NCBI GenBank assembly: GCA_021299465.1
Contig: JAJTHB010000002.1
Coordinates: 1 to 64,000 of the forward strand
DNA from: Rickettsiales bacterium
GTDB taxonomy: Bacteria; Pseudomonadota; Alphaproteobacteria; Rickettsiales; SXRF01
Direction of reading: 5' to 3'
DNA: 64,000 nucleotides
Within the stretch, counting starts at the first letter, position 1. Each line of letters starts with the position of its first letter. This document shows, piece after piece, positions 7,841 through 16,658 of the stretch. Below the pieces are notes generated by a model. It was not told the DNA's origin. It was given only the letters and a program-made list of their open reading frames with translations, and ran no database searches. The position numbers were made by a program, and so were the translations under genes.

Positions 7841-8418
7841 CTGAGTGCTTCTCTCAGCCTTTTCAAATATTCGTCCCTCGAAATCTCGATAATGCCAAAC
7901 TGTTTCAAGTGATCATTCACATATTGCGCGTCGAGCAGTGTGTAGCCATTTTCTCGTAGGTGTCCCAAGAGATAGACCAGCGCCGCTTTGCTGGCGTTAC
8001 TTGTGCGTGAGAACATGCTCTCGCCGAAAAACGCGCGCCCAAGGCACACGCCATATAATCCACCAACCAGTTTCTGGCTTCTGGCTTGTGGATCCGGCAT
8101 CCACACTTCCACACTCTGCGCATAGCCCATCTCATGCAGCTGGCAGTAAAGCTCGATAATCTCGTCGTTGATCCACGTTGATTCGCGCTCGGCGCAGGCC
8201 GTGATTACCGCACGGAATGCATGGTTCATCGAGTAGTGAAATGACGCATGCTTTAGAAATTTCGCAAGGCTTTTCGGCACATGAAAACCATCAAGCGGCA
8301 GCACACCTCGAAGCTCTGGTTCATACCAGCAAATCTCCTCTCCATGCCTGCTTTCGGCCATTGGGAAGTAACCTTGGCTATAGGCGGCAAGGAGCAGTGC
8401 AGGCGTCAGGCGCTGCAT
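7837..8418 (-). CDS. aat: Leucyl/phenylalanyl-tRNA--protein transferase
   Basis: A 193-residue enzyme that transfers Leu or Phe from aminoacyl-tRNA to N-terminal Arg or Lys of proteins, marking them for the ClpS/ClpAP N-end rule pathway. Family blocks are visible: YSQGYFPMAES, WYEPELRGVLPLD, WINDEIIELY, GLYGVCLGRAFFGESMFS and LLDAQYVNDHL. The start ATG overlaps the stop of the upstream glycerophosphodiesterase gene (TAATG), so the two are translationally coupled. Confidence 0.95.
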   Translation of the reverse strand: MQRLTPALLLAAYSQGYFPMAESRHGEEICWYEPELRGVLPLDGFHVPKSLAKFLKHASFHYSMNHAFRAVITACAERESTWINDEIIELYCQLHEMGYAQSVEVWMPDPQARSQKLVGGLYGVCLGRAFFGESMFSRTSNASKAALVYLLGHLRENGYTLLDAQYVNDHLKQFGIIEISRDEYLKRLREALS

Positions 8419-9101
8419 TAAAAACGATCCAGATAATCGGTGATTATACCATCCACACCCAGCTGTTTCATGAGGCGTATATCGCTTGGGTTATTGACCG
8501 TCCACGGATAAACCTTAAGTCCATGACGGCGCAGCTCTTCCATAAACGGGCTATTGATATGGCTGAAATGCGGGTTCACCGAGAAGAATCCATTTTCTTT
8601 TGCCCACTTACAGTAACCCTCAGGAATGGGTTTGGTGTCATCGGGTGTTGCGCCGATAAAAAGCTCGGGCTGCTTGGTTTTGGCGGCGATCAGCCACTCG
8701 GGGTGAAAGCCGATCAGCGGCATCTGGCTGTAGGGCACACGCGCGGCGGCTTGTTCATCCACCAGAGCGATTATTTCATCCATTGCTCGTTCATCTTTAA
8801 TCTCAATGAACAAGGTTGCCTTGCCGGCAAAGGTTCGGATCACTTCGGAAAGCAGCGGGACAGATTCGCCGTGGCCTGCGTTCAGTTTTCTAAGATTAGT
8901 GATGCTCGTTTCGAAAACAAAGCCTGTCCCGTTCGTGGTGCGATCCAGCGTATCATCATGAATCACCACCGCTTCACTACTGGCACAAACCCGAACATCA
9001 AACTCCAGCGCATTCGCACCCATTTCAAGCGCTCTGCGAAAGGCAAGCATGGTGTTTTCAGGCGCATGACCCGAAGCACCACGATGGGCGATGTTAAGCA
9101 T
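8418..9101 (-). CDS. ugpQ: Glycerophosphodiester phosphodiesterase
   Basis: A 227-residue cytoplasmic GDPD-family enzyme that cleaves glycerophosphodiesters to glycerol-3-phosphate and an alcohol. The start at 9101 places the catalytic HRGASGHAPENT block at the N-terminus as in other members; the frame is open further upstream but overlaps aroQ. EFDVR, the HDDTLDRTTNG block and a C-terminal WTVNN with DGIITDYL complete the family pattern. It overlaps the end of aroQ by 8 bp. No signal peptide is seen, pointing to the UgpQ-type intracellular branch. Confidence 0.92.
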   Translation of the reverse strand: MLNIAHRGASGHAPENTMLAFRRALEMGANALEFDVRVCASSEAVVIHDDTLDRTTNGTGFVFETSITNLRKLNAGHGESVPLLSEVIRTFAGKATLFIEIKDERAMDEIIALVDEQAAARVPYSQMPLIGFHPEWLIAAKTKQPELFIGATPDDTKPIPEGYCKWAKENGFFSVNPHFSHINSPFMEELRRHGLKVYPWTVNNPSDIRLMKQLGVDGIITDYLDRF

Positions 9102-9531
9102 GGAGGAGCTGTGCCATCGCACTGATGGCATATTTGTAGCTATCGGCGCCAAAACCGCAGATGGAACCTTTCGCAGCCCTGCCAATATAGGAAATATGCC
9201 GGAAATGCTCGCGCCTCAGCGGGTTAGAAAGATGCACTTCGATGATCGGAATCGGGATGGCAAGCAGGGCATCCATGATCGCAACCGAGGTGTGGGTATA
9301 GCCGCCGCCATTAATAATCAGGCCATGATACTGCGAGGCTGCCTTCTGGATGCGGGTAATGATGTCGCCTTCATTGTTCGATTGCCAGCACTCCACCTCA
9401 AGCCCGCGCGCACTGGCTGCTTTCTGGCAGAGATCATCGAGATCGGCCAGCGTCTGGCTGCCATAAATTTCCGGCTCGCGGCTGCCGAGCATATTGAGGT
9501 TCGGACCGTTGATGATCAGGATGCGCTGCAT
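9094..9531 (-). CDS. aroQ: 3-dehydroquinate dehydratase, type II
   Basis: A 145-residue type II dehydroquinase, the third enzyme of the shikimate pathway (3-dehydroquinate to 3-dehydroshikimate). Visible family motifs are INGPNLNMLGSREPEIYG (catalytic Tyr), the SNNEGDI block, INGGGYTHTSVA and EVHLSNPLRRE with the catalytic His. It is the first gene of an aroQ-ugpQ-aat operon on the minus strand and is divergent from thiS across 117 bp of AT-rich DNA. Confidence 0.97.
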   Translation of the reverse strand: MQRILIINGPNLNMLGSREPEIYGSQTLADLDDLCQKAASARGLEVECWQSNNEGDIITRIQKAASQYHGLIINGGGYTHTSVAIMDALLAIPIPIIEVHLSNPLRREHFRHISYIGRAAKGSICGFGADSYKYAISAMAQLLHA

Positions 9532-9648
9532 AAGAATATTGTGATGATTGGATAATTAAAAGACAATGCTAATACTTGTTTGTTAATTCGTCATCTAATA
9601 ATCTATTGGCTGATTGATCCAATTATCTTAACATTTTATTATCCCGCC

Positions 9649-9846
9649 ATGAACATCACCTTAAATGGTAAACCGCATCTCGCTAAGGCAGCAACCGTTG
9701 CTGAGTTGGTTACTTCGCTCGAATTGAATGTGACGCAGGTGGCGATTGAAAAAAACCTGTCGATTGTGCCGCGCATCCGCTGGAGCGCAGAGCCGCTGGC
9801 TGAAGGCGATCAGATCGAGGTGGTACGGTTGATTGGGGGTGGTTGA
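9649..9846 (+). CDS. thiS: Sulfur carrier protein ThiS
   Basis: A 65-residue ubiquitin-fold sulfur carrier ending in the required Gly-Gly (LIGGG). Its C-terminus is adenylated and thiocarboxylated, then supplies sulfur to ThiG for the thiazole ring of thiamine. The start at 9649 (MNITLNGKP) gives the normal family length. It overlaps thiG by one base (TGATG). I looked for a TPP riboswitch in the short upstream region and saw none. Confidence 0.95.
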   Translation: MNITLNGKPHLAKAATVAELVTSLELNVTQVAIEKNLSIVPRIRWSAEPLAEGDQIEVVRLIGGG

Positions 9847-10634
9847 TGGATCAGGGATTTAAGATTGCGGGCAAAACCTATCATTCCCGCCTGCTGGTCG
9901 GCACGGGCAAATATAGAGACCTTGCCGAGACTAAAGCGGCTATCGAGGCCAGCGGCGCCGAAATTATCACCGTTGCTGTGCGCCGGATTGATTTAGGAAA
10001 ACAAGGCGAAGGCAGCCTGCAGGATGTGCTGCCGCCGTCGCGCTATACCTACCTTCCCAATACCGCTGGTTGCTATACGGCAGAGGAGGCGGTGCGTACC
10101 TTAAGGCTTGCGCGAGAGCTGGGTGGCTGGAAGCTGGTCAAGCTCGAGGTGCTCGCTAAAGAAACAAATCAAAACAAAACGTTATATCCCGATATTGTGG
10201 AAACACTTGAAGCGGCGCGCGTGCTGGTGAAAGAGGGTTTTGATGTCATGGCCTACACCAATGATGACCCCATCACCGCTAAAAAACTCGAAGAGATCGG
10301 CTGCGTGGCGATCATGCCGCTCGGCGCGCCGATCGGCTCCGGCCTTGGCATCCAGAACAAGCTCAACATACGCATGATTGTGGAGCAATCCAAAGTGCCG
10401 GTGCTGGTGGATGCGGGGGTGGGGACGGCCTCTGACGCAACTGTCGCCATGGAGCTCGGCTGTGATGGCGTACTGATGAACACGGCGCTCGCCGAAGCGA
10501 AAAATCCCGTGCTGATGGCCGAAGCGATGAAACATGCGGTGATCGCGGGTCGGCAGGCGTTTCTCGCTGGCCGCATGAAAGCCCGAACCTACGCCGATGC
10601 CAGCAGCCCGCAGACTGGGGTGATTGGGGCGTAA
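9846..10634 (+). CDS. thiG: Thiazole synthase ThiG
   Basis: A 262-residue TIM-barrel enzyme that joins 1-deoxyxylulose-5-phosphate, dehydroglycine and ThiS-thiocarboxylate into the thiamine thiazole. LLVGTGKY, the Schiff-base lysine block [25 protein letters not shown] and [15 protein letters not shown] are all present. The ATG at 9846 overlaps the thiS stop. Other thi genes are not nearby, so the pathway is completed elsewhere or with imported precursors. It converges with the minus-strand 308-residue gene, with only 13 bp between. Confidence 0.97.
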   Translation: MDQGFKIAGKTYHSRLLVGTGKYRDLAETKAAIEASGAEIITVAVRRIDLGKQGEGSLQDVLPPSRYTYLPNTAGCYTAEEAVRTLRLARELGGWKLVKLEVLAKETNQNKTLYPDIVETLEAARVLVKEGFDVMAYTNDDPITAKKLEEIGCVAIMPLGAPIGSGLGIQNKLNIRMIVEQSKVPVLVDAGVGTASDATVAMELGCDGVLMNTALAEAKNPVLMAEAMKHAVIAGRQAFLAGRMKARTYADASSPQTGVIGA

Positions 10635-10647
10635 TTACTATGGTGTA

Positions 10648-11574
10648 TCAGCGTGCTTGGCCACGCTGCGGATCAATGGTCGTTTGCAAATCGTCAGAAA
10701 CCATCCTGAAAATGGCCGCCGTTGCTTCAATCCTTTCAATCGAGTCGCCAAGGTTGCTCAGATAATCGCGACGACTAATATTAATGAGTGCAGTCGACTC
10801 TTTTTTTCCAAGTTCACGTATATTAACTTCACTCAGTAAACCATCGGCTCTTCCATGCGCAAATCTAATATTATCACCACGCTTACTAATGTCTCTTAAG
10901 TGAGATCCTTCTGCTGATACATCCCGCTTTCTCGGGTAATCCCTTACGCTTCGTCCTTTTCCTCCCAATATAAATCGCTGCTCTATGCACTCTCTAGCAA
11001 ATGCTTCATCTGTTAGTTCTGAAAACTGTTTGAACTCCGTTTTCAATTCTCTAATAGCAACATCCAAAAGTGGAGCGATATTATTTATTTTCCCACTTAT
11101 TTCATTAATAGAGAAAAGTAGGTTAGCCTGATATTTTATTGAGATATCTTCTTTCTTGCTGATCTTCTTGTCTACATCGTTGATTCGTTTCACCAGCTCC
11201 CGAAGAGCGTCAATGGCTACTTCTGTATATTGATCAGGTGCCTCATCGCCACTGATCGCCAGATCCCATTCGCGAAACAAAGTTGGAAGCACAGCGTCTT
11301 GTATCATGTAACGAAGAAAATCGATATGCGTTGGCTCGAGTTCAGGTTTGCCAAACCAGTTTCGAATTTTTTGTTTTTGTTCATTGAGCCTCGCTATTTT
11401 TGCTTTTAGCGTGTTATCTTCTTTGTACCTATCAGACGTTACGTACCGAGCAATGCGTTTAAGATCATAGGTTTCGGTATTGCCAAAGTTAGCAAGCTGC
11501 TTCGAAAGAAGTACTGGCTCAGGATCTTTTTTATTTCTGGGGTCATCAGAAAAACCAGCCATTGCGATCTCCAA
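10648..11574 (-). CDS. Unknown 308-residue protein downstream of virD4
   Basis: A largely helical, charged, soluble protein without signal peptide or membrane segment. It has a Lys/Glu-rich region at about 55-75 and a coiled-coil-like middle (about 120-190). The basic C-terminal half ends in QRGQAR. Codon use looks more AT-rich than in the vir genes. It lies 33 bp downstream of virD4 in the same direction and appears to be the last gene of the secretion cluster. I do not recognise the family. A translocated effector or accessory factor is possible from position and from the lack of known domains, but nothing in the sequence proves it. Confidence 0.6.
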   Translation of the reverse strand: MEIAMAGFSDDPRNKKDPEPVLLSKQLANFGNTETYDLKRIARYVTSDRYKEDNTLKAKIARLNEQKQKIRNWFGKPELEPTHIDFLRYMIQDAVLPTLFREWDLAISGDEAPDQYTEVAIDALRELVKRINDVDKKISKKEDISIKYQANLLFSINEISGKINNIAPLLDVAIRELKTEFKQFSELTDEAFARECIEQRFILGGKGRSVRDYPRKRDVSAEGSHLRDISKRGDNIRFAHGRADGLLSEVNIRELGKKESTALINISRRDYLSNLGDSIERIEATAAIFRMVSDDLQTTIDPQRGQAR

Positions 11575-11607
11575 TCAATCAAATACTGTTCATTTACTTT
11601 TTCTGTG

Positions 11608-13434
11608 TTATGCAGCTGTCTCTTCTGCCGGTGGTTCGGGTGGTTTTTCGGCGGCTTTGGCTTCGGCCTCAGCTTTTTTCTTGCGTGGGTCATACGGTTC
11701 TTGCTGCGGGATCGGCATGCGCGGCAGCAGACGCTTCATGAAGAATTTATCCTTGAAGTAGAAAATTTTCTTGGTGCGGATCGGCGGGTGCGATTCGATC
11801 AGGATGATCTGCTCGTCGCGAGGTAATGTGATCACCTCCTGCGGCAGCAGCAGCGCGCGCTGTACTTCCGAGCTGTTGACCGTGCGCGCGGCGGGATTGA
11901 GGTCAAGGAATTTCGGTTTGTTATGCGAGAATTGCTGCGCAGTTTTATTGCCGATCAACTGCGAGATAAGGTTGGCGGTTTCGACGTTGTTCGCGGCGAA
12001 GGTAATGCGGTAATAGCTGTTAGAAAGGAAGCTGTTCATGCCCGCTTCTTCGTAGATGCCTTTAAGCTGCTGCGTATCTTGGGTGATGATGAAGAGTTTT
12101 ACACGGTACCCACGGAAATAGGCGATACCGACCTGGAACTGCGGCATTTCGCCCAGTGACGGAAACTCGTCCATCATGAACAGCACGCCGTGCGGCTCGT
12201 CTTTGCCCGGCATTTTGCGCGTCATGAAATCGGTCGCTTGCTGGTAGAATACTTTAAGTAGCGGCTCGAGACGCTGTAAGTTGTCTGGTGTCACACCGCA
12301 GAACACGCTCATTTTCTTTTTCTTGAGCAGCTGCAGGTCAAAATCGCTGCGTGCGGTGGTCGCGTCAATCAGCGGGTTCGCCCATAGCTCGAGACCGGAG
12401 TTGAGTGTCGAGATCACGCCGGAGCGTTCCTTGTCGGCTTTTTGCAGGAAGGCGGCGATATTCATGTAAGCGACCGGGTGAATGCGTTTGCCGATCGTAT
12501 CAAGCACCACCGCGAGGTTATAGACCACGTCGTCGGAACGCATGGTGCGCACCACTTCGCCGAAGCTATTCACTTTTTCCGGCACGGCGATAAGATAAAG
12601 AATTACACCCAGCATCAGCGAGCGCGCTTCATTCTGCCAGAATTCCTGCTCCGGCAGGATCAGGTTGCAGATTTTCTGCACGTCATCGACCATCTGGCCG
12701 GGCTTTTCCGAAATCCAGTCCAGTGGGTTGTAGCAATGGGAAATACCTTCGGGATCCGCTGGGTTCCACAGAAAGACTTCCTGACCGATCTTCGCCCGAT
12801 AGCCGCTGCATAGCTCGTGGTTTTCCATTTTAATGTCGTGGCACACCACCGACTCCTGCCAGAACAGCAGGTTGGGGATCACGAAGCCCACACCTTTACC
12901 TGAGCCGGTTGGTGCGAAAAGCAGTACGTGCTGGAAATCATCACAAATCAGATAATTATCGGCACCCGTGCGCCCCAGTAGCAGGCCTTTTTTAGCGCGT
13001 AGCTTGGCATCACGGATTTCTTTTTCAGTTGCCCAGTGTGCATCGCCATGAACGCTCTCTCTGTATTTAAATGGCCTAAAATCAAGCAGTGGTGCACGAA
13101 TTAAAAACAGCAATATGAAACTGAATAAAACGCCACCAGCTGGCGGGGCAACGAATTTCAGCGTGTATTCCTCTGGAAAGGCGACGCCGAGATGTTTATT
13201 GGCTGACCAGTAATCATAAACCGACAGCCAGTAATCAAAGAGCGGTTTGTATGATTCAAGGGCAAGCTTAGGGTAAAACAGAATATTGATGTATTCCTGC
13301 CCATAATACATCACAATCACGGCAATGACACCGGCATAGACCGGCAGCACCATGATGGCGAAAATAATCGCCGTAATAATGACGAAGTTCGCCGTTTTTC
13401 GTTTGCTATTGGTGGTTTGGTGGTCGAGGGCCAT
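11608..13434 (-). CDS. virD4: Type IV secretion coupling protein VirD4
   Basis: A 608-residue inner-membrane ATPase that delivers substrates to the secretion channel. Membrane helices lie at about 15-45 and 95-115. Walker A is APTGSGKGVG at 174-183 (the VirD4/TraG form), and the Walker B region is VLFMMDEFPSLGEMPQF. TNP-type blocks such as PADPEGISHCYNPLDWI follow the family. The C-terminus is a charged Lys/Ala/Glu/Pro tail (about 585-608) that may contact substrates or partners. No relaxase is nearby, which favours effector export over conjugation. Confidence 0.95.
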   Translation of the reverse strand: MALDHQTTNSKRKTANFVIITAIIFAIMVLPVYAGVIAVIVMYYGQEYINILFYPKLALESYKPLFDYWLSVYDYWSANKHLGVAFPEEYTLKFVAPPAGGVLFSFILLFLIRAPLLDFRPFKYRESVHGDAHWATEKEIRDAKLRAKKGLLLGRTGADNYLICDDFQHVLLFAPTGSGKGVGFVIPNLLFWQESVVCHDIKMENHELCSGYRAKIGQEVFLWNPADPEGISHCYNPLDWISEKPGQMVDDVQKICNLILPEQEFWQNEARSLMLGVILYLIAVPEKVNSFGEVVRTMRSDDVVYNLAVVLDTIGKRIHPVAYMNIAAFLQKADKERSGVISTLNSGLELWANPLIDATTARSDFDLQLLKKKKMSVFCGVTPDNLQRLEPLLKVFYQQATDFMTRKMPGKDEPHGVLFMMDEFPSLGEMPQFQVGIAYFRGYRVKLFIITQDTQQLKGIYEEAGMNSFLSNSYYRITFAANNVETANLISQLIGNKTAQQFSHNKPKFLDLNPAARTVNSSEVQRALLLPQEVITLPRDEQIILIESHPPIRTKKIFYFKDKFFMKRLLPRMPIPQQEPYDPRKKKAEAEAKAAEKPPEPPAEETAA

Positions 13435-13509
13435 AGTGGGTGTGCATAGTTATCAGCGTTTCGTGCTTAGTGGCTAGTTTACCAAACACAAATCACAAAA
13501 CACAAGGCA

Positions 13510-14499
13510 CTACATGCTTTCCTTAAAATAAATCTCAGATACATAGCGCATGCCGCGCTTGCCGCGTTTGAGCTGGATAATAACATTGATGACGTTCTCG
13601 ACATAGCCTTTTATTTGCTCGCGGGTGACCCCAAGGCCGGCCTGCATGATCATCAGGATCAGCTGCTCGATGGCGAGTTCCGGCGTATCGGCGTGAAGGG
13701 TGGAAATGGAGCCCGGATGGCCGGTATTAACAGCGCGCAAAAATGAGAATGCCTCTTTGCCGCGAAGCTCGCCGAGCATGAGTCGGTCGGGGCGCAGACG
13801 CAGGCATGCTTCAATCAGATCCTGCATGGTAACCTGCGCGCGACCCTGGCCGCCTTTGGAGGCCATCAGATGCACACGGTTGGGAATATGGGGAATCATA
13901 ATCTCGCGCGCATCCTCGCAGGTGATGATGCGCTCACTTGGCGGCACCACTTTCAGCGCCGCATTAAGGAAGGTGGTCTTACCGGTGGAGGTACCGCCGC
14001 TGATGATAATATTTTTCTTTGCAAGGATTGCTTCCTTAATAAACTCTTTCACCGCGCCGGCATTAAGCAGTGCGCGAAGCCTCTGATCGACAGGATTGGC
14101 TTCCTTGCGTACGATGGTGTTTTGGAACGCGCCGATCGCTTCATATTGCTCAAGGTCGAGGTTCAGGATGGTTTGTTTACGAATCGACATCGCGATGGTG
14201 CTCGCCTCACAGGCGGGCGGGAACACGACCTGGATACGATACCCATCAGGCAGTGTCGCGGAAAGCAGGGGCATCTCTTCGCTTATTTTTTGCTCGGTTG
14301 CTTGTGCCACCAAGCGACCTAGTGATTTAAGATGGCCAAGGTCAAATTCCGGCACATCATGGCGTGTCATGTCGCCGCCGATCTCCACCCACGCCTCACC
14401 TGGCGTATTGATGGAAATCTCGCTCACATTGGGCTGATCAAAAAACTTCCTGAGTGGGATCAGGTAAGTTTCCAGTGCCGTGAAAGAGCCATTCGCCAT
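13510..14499 (-). CDS. virB11: Type IV secretion ATPase VirB11
   Basis: A 329-residue hexameric secretion ATPase on the cytoplasmic face of the inner membrane. The N-terminal domain covers about 1-140. Walker A is GGTSTGKT at 168-175, followed by the Asp box CEDAREI, LRLRPDRLMLGELRG and the His box TGHPGSISTLHAD. It lies 2 bp after virB10, within the vir operon, and a 75-bp gap separates it from virD4. Confidence 0.96.
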   Translation of the reverse strand: MANGSFTALETYLIPLRKFFDQPNVSEISINTPGEAWVEIGGDMTRHDVPEFDLGHLKSLGRLVAQATEQKISEEMPLLSATLPDGYRIQVVFPPACEASTIAMSIRKQTILNLDLEQYEAIGAFQNTIVRKEANPVDQRLRALLNAGAVKEFIKEAILAKKNIIISGGTSTGKTTFLNAALKVVPPSERIITCEDAREIMIPHIPNRVHLMASKGGQGRAQVTMQDLIEACLRLRPDRLMLGELRGKEAFSFLRAVNTGHPGSISTLHADTPELAIEQLILMIMQAGLGVTREQIKGYVENVINVIIQLKRGKRGMRYVSEIYFKESM

Positions 14500-14501
14500 G
14501 A

Positions 14502-15860
14502 TCAGTGAACAAAGATAGAGCTGCCGTAACTGGCGGGAAACTCAAGGTCACGATTCACAAACACATTCACGCGCGTACCTTGATCCACCGTAATCGTTGG
14601 TTTGGTATTGATCAGTGCATCGACAATACGCTGCGATGCGGTACCAAGCGTGGTTACGCCGCCGCGAACTGCGTCATTGCCGGCAGTGCTGGTGGTTGTC
14701 GTTCCGTTGGTGCCGGTGGTTGTGGTGCTCTGGTTATCATCAATAGCGTCAGCGCCAAGTCCAACGCCGATGGACACGATGCTGGTGAGTAACGCGCCAG
14801 AGAAAATCTCTGTGAATTTATTATCAGCGATGCCCTGAACACCAGCCCGGCCAAGTGCATCAACACCTGGCGAGTCGATTTCAACATCCAGACCATCGGG
14901 ACGAATTAACCTGGTCCAAACAATAAGCACTCGTACCTGACCGCGCTGGACGGTTGAGTTATAAGTACCAATCAGTCTCGAACCCTTGGGAACCATGATA
15001 TCACGTCCTGACTCGGCATAAATATCACGGCTGACAATAGCGCGCAGCGGTCCAGGCAGGTCGGTATTGATCGCTGTTTCCATGACGGCATCAATGATTT
15101 TGCCTTGTGCGATGGTGGAACCAAGATTGGAAAGCTTCGTAGCGCGTTCTTTTTCAGCTTTCGTGGCTTCAACAGCATTGCGTGCGAAAGCAGCATTGGG
15201 GTCTGATTGGCTGAGCGCAGTATCTGCTGCCTGCGCGTTGGCGTTGGCCGCCGTTGGGGCAGCACTTAAGACCAGCATGTTTGAGCGTAACCGCGCTTGC
15301 TGGTTTCTATCGGTGACACCGCCACCGCCGCCAACTGGCGAAATGGCTTTAATGTCGGGTGCGGGCGGTGGTGCCGCCAGCCTGGTTGGTGGCGGTGGCG
15401 GTGGTGGCGGGGTGGCGCCAGTCGTTGTCGCGCGTGGTGGCGGCGGCGGAGGTGGCGGAGGAGGCGGTGGAGGAGGCGGTGGTGGTGGCGGAGGTGGCGG
15501 TGGTGGCGCAGCGATTGATCCACCTGTTGTTGGTGGAGGCGGTGGAGCTGGGGCTGGCGCAGCTGTTGCTCCGGCAAGATCAACAGGCGCGGCAGCTGTA
15601 AGAACTGGCTCCGGCACTTGTGGTGCAGAAGAATCTGTAAACAGGCTGTAGAAAGCAACCACAACCAGAGTGATTAAAATAAAACCAAAAACAATGACTT
15701 TGCCTGGTCCCGATCCTGTGGATGGGCCGCTTCGATCCATTGCCAGCTCATCATCGTCGATAGGCTGGGTGAAGTTATCATCCACCTGCTCGCGCTGTTC
15801 AAGAGGTGGATAGGGATCATTCACCGGAGGAGGATTTTGCTGATCGTCGTTGTTAGCCAT
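14502..15860 (-). CDS. virB10: Type IV secretion protein VirB10
   Basis: A 452-residue protein spanning the envelope. It has a short cytoplasmic part, a membrane helix at about 54-73, a proline-rich periplasmic linker and a C-terminal TrbI/VirB10 domain (about 240-450). Family blocks are KGSRLIGTYNS, QRGQVRVLIVWTRL and PGVDALGRAG. With VirB9 it forms the outer-membrane core complex. The linker carries 24 consecutive prolines plus further proline tracts, which would need EF-P for translation. The gene sits 6 bp after virB9 and 2 bp before virB11. Confidence 0.95.
   Translation of the reverse strand: MANNDDQQNPPPVNDPYPPLEQREQVDDNFTQPIDDDELAMDRSGPSTGSGPGKVIVFGFILITLVVVAFYSLFTDSSAPQVPEPVLTAAAPVDLAGATAAPAPAPPPPPTTGGSIAAPPPPPPPPPPPPPPPPPPPPPPPPRATTTGATPPPPPPPPTRLAAPPPAPDIKAISPVGGGGGVTDRNQQARLRSNMLVLSAAPTAANANAQAADTALSQSDPNAAFARNAVEATKAEKERATKLSNLGSTIAQGKIIDAVMETAINTDLPGPLRAIVSRDIYAESGRDIMVPKGSRLIGTYNSTVQRGQVRVLIVWTRLIRPDGLDVEIDSPGVDALGRAGVQGIADNKFTEIFSGALLTSIVSIGVGLGADAIDDNQSTTTTGTNGTTTTSTAGNDAVRGGVTTLGTASQRIVDALINTKPTITVDQGTRVNVFVNRDLEFPASYGSSIFVH
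15435..15506. repeat. Proline-codon tract in virB10
   Basis: On the coding strand 24 consecutive CCN codons (mixed CCA, CCG and CCT) encode an uninterrupted polyproline run. The mixed codons limit simple slippage, but triplet gain or loss by recombination would keep the frame and change linker length. Confidence 0.9.
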
Positions 15861-15866
15861 AGCTGG

Positions 15867-16658
15867 TTATCTCGGATTAAGTACTTCGTTGTATACCGTG
15901 ACCGCGCCATTTGCATGACGCATTACGAATTCTCCGGCCACTTCATCAACAACCAAATCGTTGCCTTTAGAGTAAAATACGATCTCACGTTCAGGTTCTC
16001 CGGCAGCAATGATATAAATGCGCGGCAGATTCTTGCCGAGTGAACGATATTGAAAATAAGTAGCACACCCGTCATCATAAACCTTCACGGGCGCTAGAGC
16101 GTCGGGGCCTGAATAAGTATAATTATAATTGATGGTTTGGCTGCTGCGCGGCGTCTGGCTGAGATTGACTGGAGCAGGCGTAAAGCCTTTAGGCGGCATC
16201 GGTGTTTCTATTGCGGCAGGTGCGGGTTCAGCCATACGAGCGAGTGATTTTTTCTTGGGCTCAGGGTATTTAAAGCGCACGACATACAGGGGTTTTTCTT
16301 TGCTGTCTGATGGGAGTGACTTGAGATCGAACTGATAAGACCTGCGATTGGTGATAATGGTCATGTTCGTAATAACATCATCATCCATCGGCCGGATAAA
16401 AAGCCGTTGGCCAGATGGAATGATCTGCCACAGGCTGCGGTCGCCAACCGAGATGGTTTCAATGGACTCGTCTCGTCCAAACACCAGGCTGGTCTGGTAG
16501 CCATATTTAGTCGTGATAGTGTAAACATCAGACTCATCGTAGGGCAGTATGACAATACGCTGATCCGATGGCAGCGATGGCTCTGCGCCATCAGCAAGCG
16601 CGGGATAGCAGGGTAAGCTGAGCGCCAGAAGCGCCATGGTTAAAACGGCTTTTTTCAT
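15867..16658 (-). CDS. virB9: Type IV secretion protein VirB9
   Basis: A 263-residue periplasmic/outer-membrane core component with a signal peptide (about 1-22, ending near ALA). The N-terminal VirB9 domain holds IVILPYDESDVYTITTKYGYQT and LFIRPMDDDVITNMTIITNRRSY. A proline-rich linker follows, then a C-terminal domain with PVKVYDDGCATYFQY and the block ending in GAVTVYNEV. It binds VirB10's C-terminal domain. It overlaps virB8 by 4 bp. Confidence 0.95.
   Translation of the reverse strand: MKKAVLTMALLALSLPCYPALADGAEPSLPSDQRIVILPYDESDVYTITTKYGYQTSLVFGRDESIETISVGDRSLWQIIPSGQRLFIRPMDDDVITNMTIITNRRSYQFDLKSLPSDSKEKPLYVVRFKYPEPKKKSLARMAEPAPAAIETPMPPKGFTPAPVNLSQTPRSSQTINYNYTYSGPDALAPVKVYDDGCATYFQYRSLGKNLPRIYIIAAGEPEREIVFYSKGNDLVVDEVAGEFVMRHANGAVTVYNEVLNPR

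Noticed and set aside
8217-9125. Plus-strand frame of 302 residues opposite aat and the glycerophosphodiesterase gene
   Set aside because: Both minus-strand genes are clear family members; the plus-strand product has no recognisable features.
9532-9648. TPP riboswitch before thiS
   Set aside because: The short AT-rich stretch has none of the conserved THI-box segments.
15067-15651. Plus-strand glycine-rich frame across virB10
   Set aside because: It is the complement of the proline-codon run in virB10.
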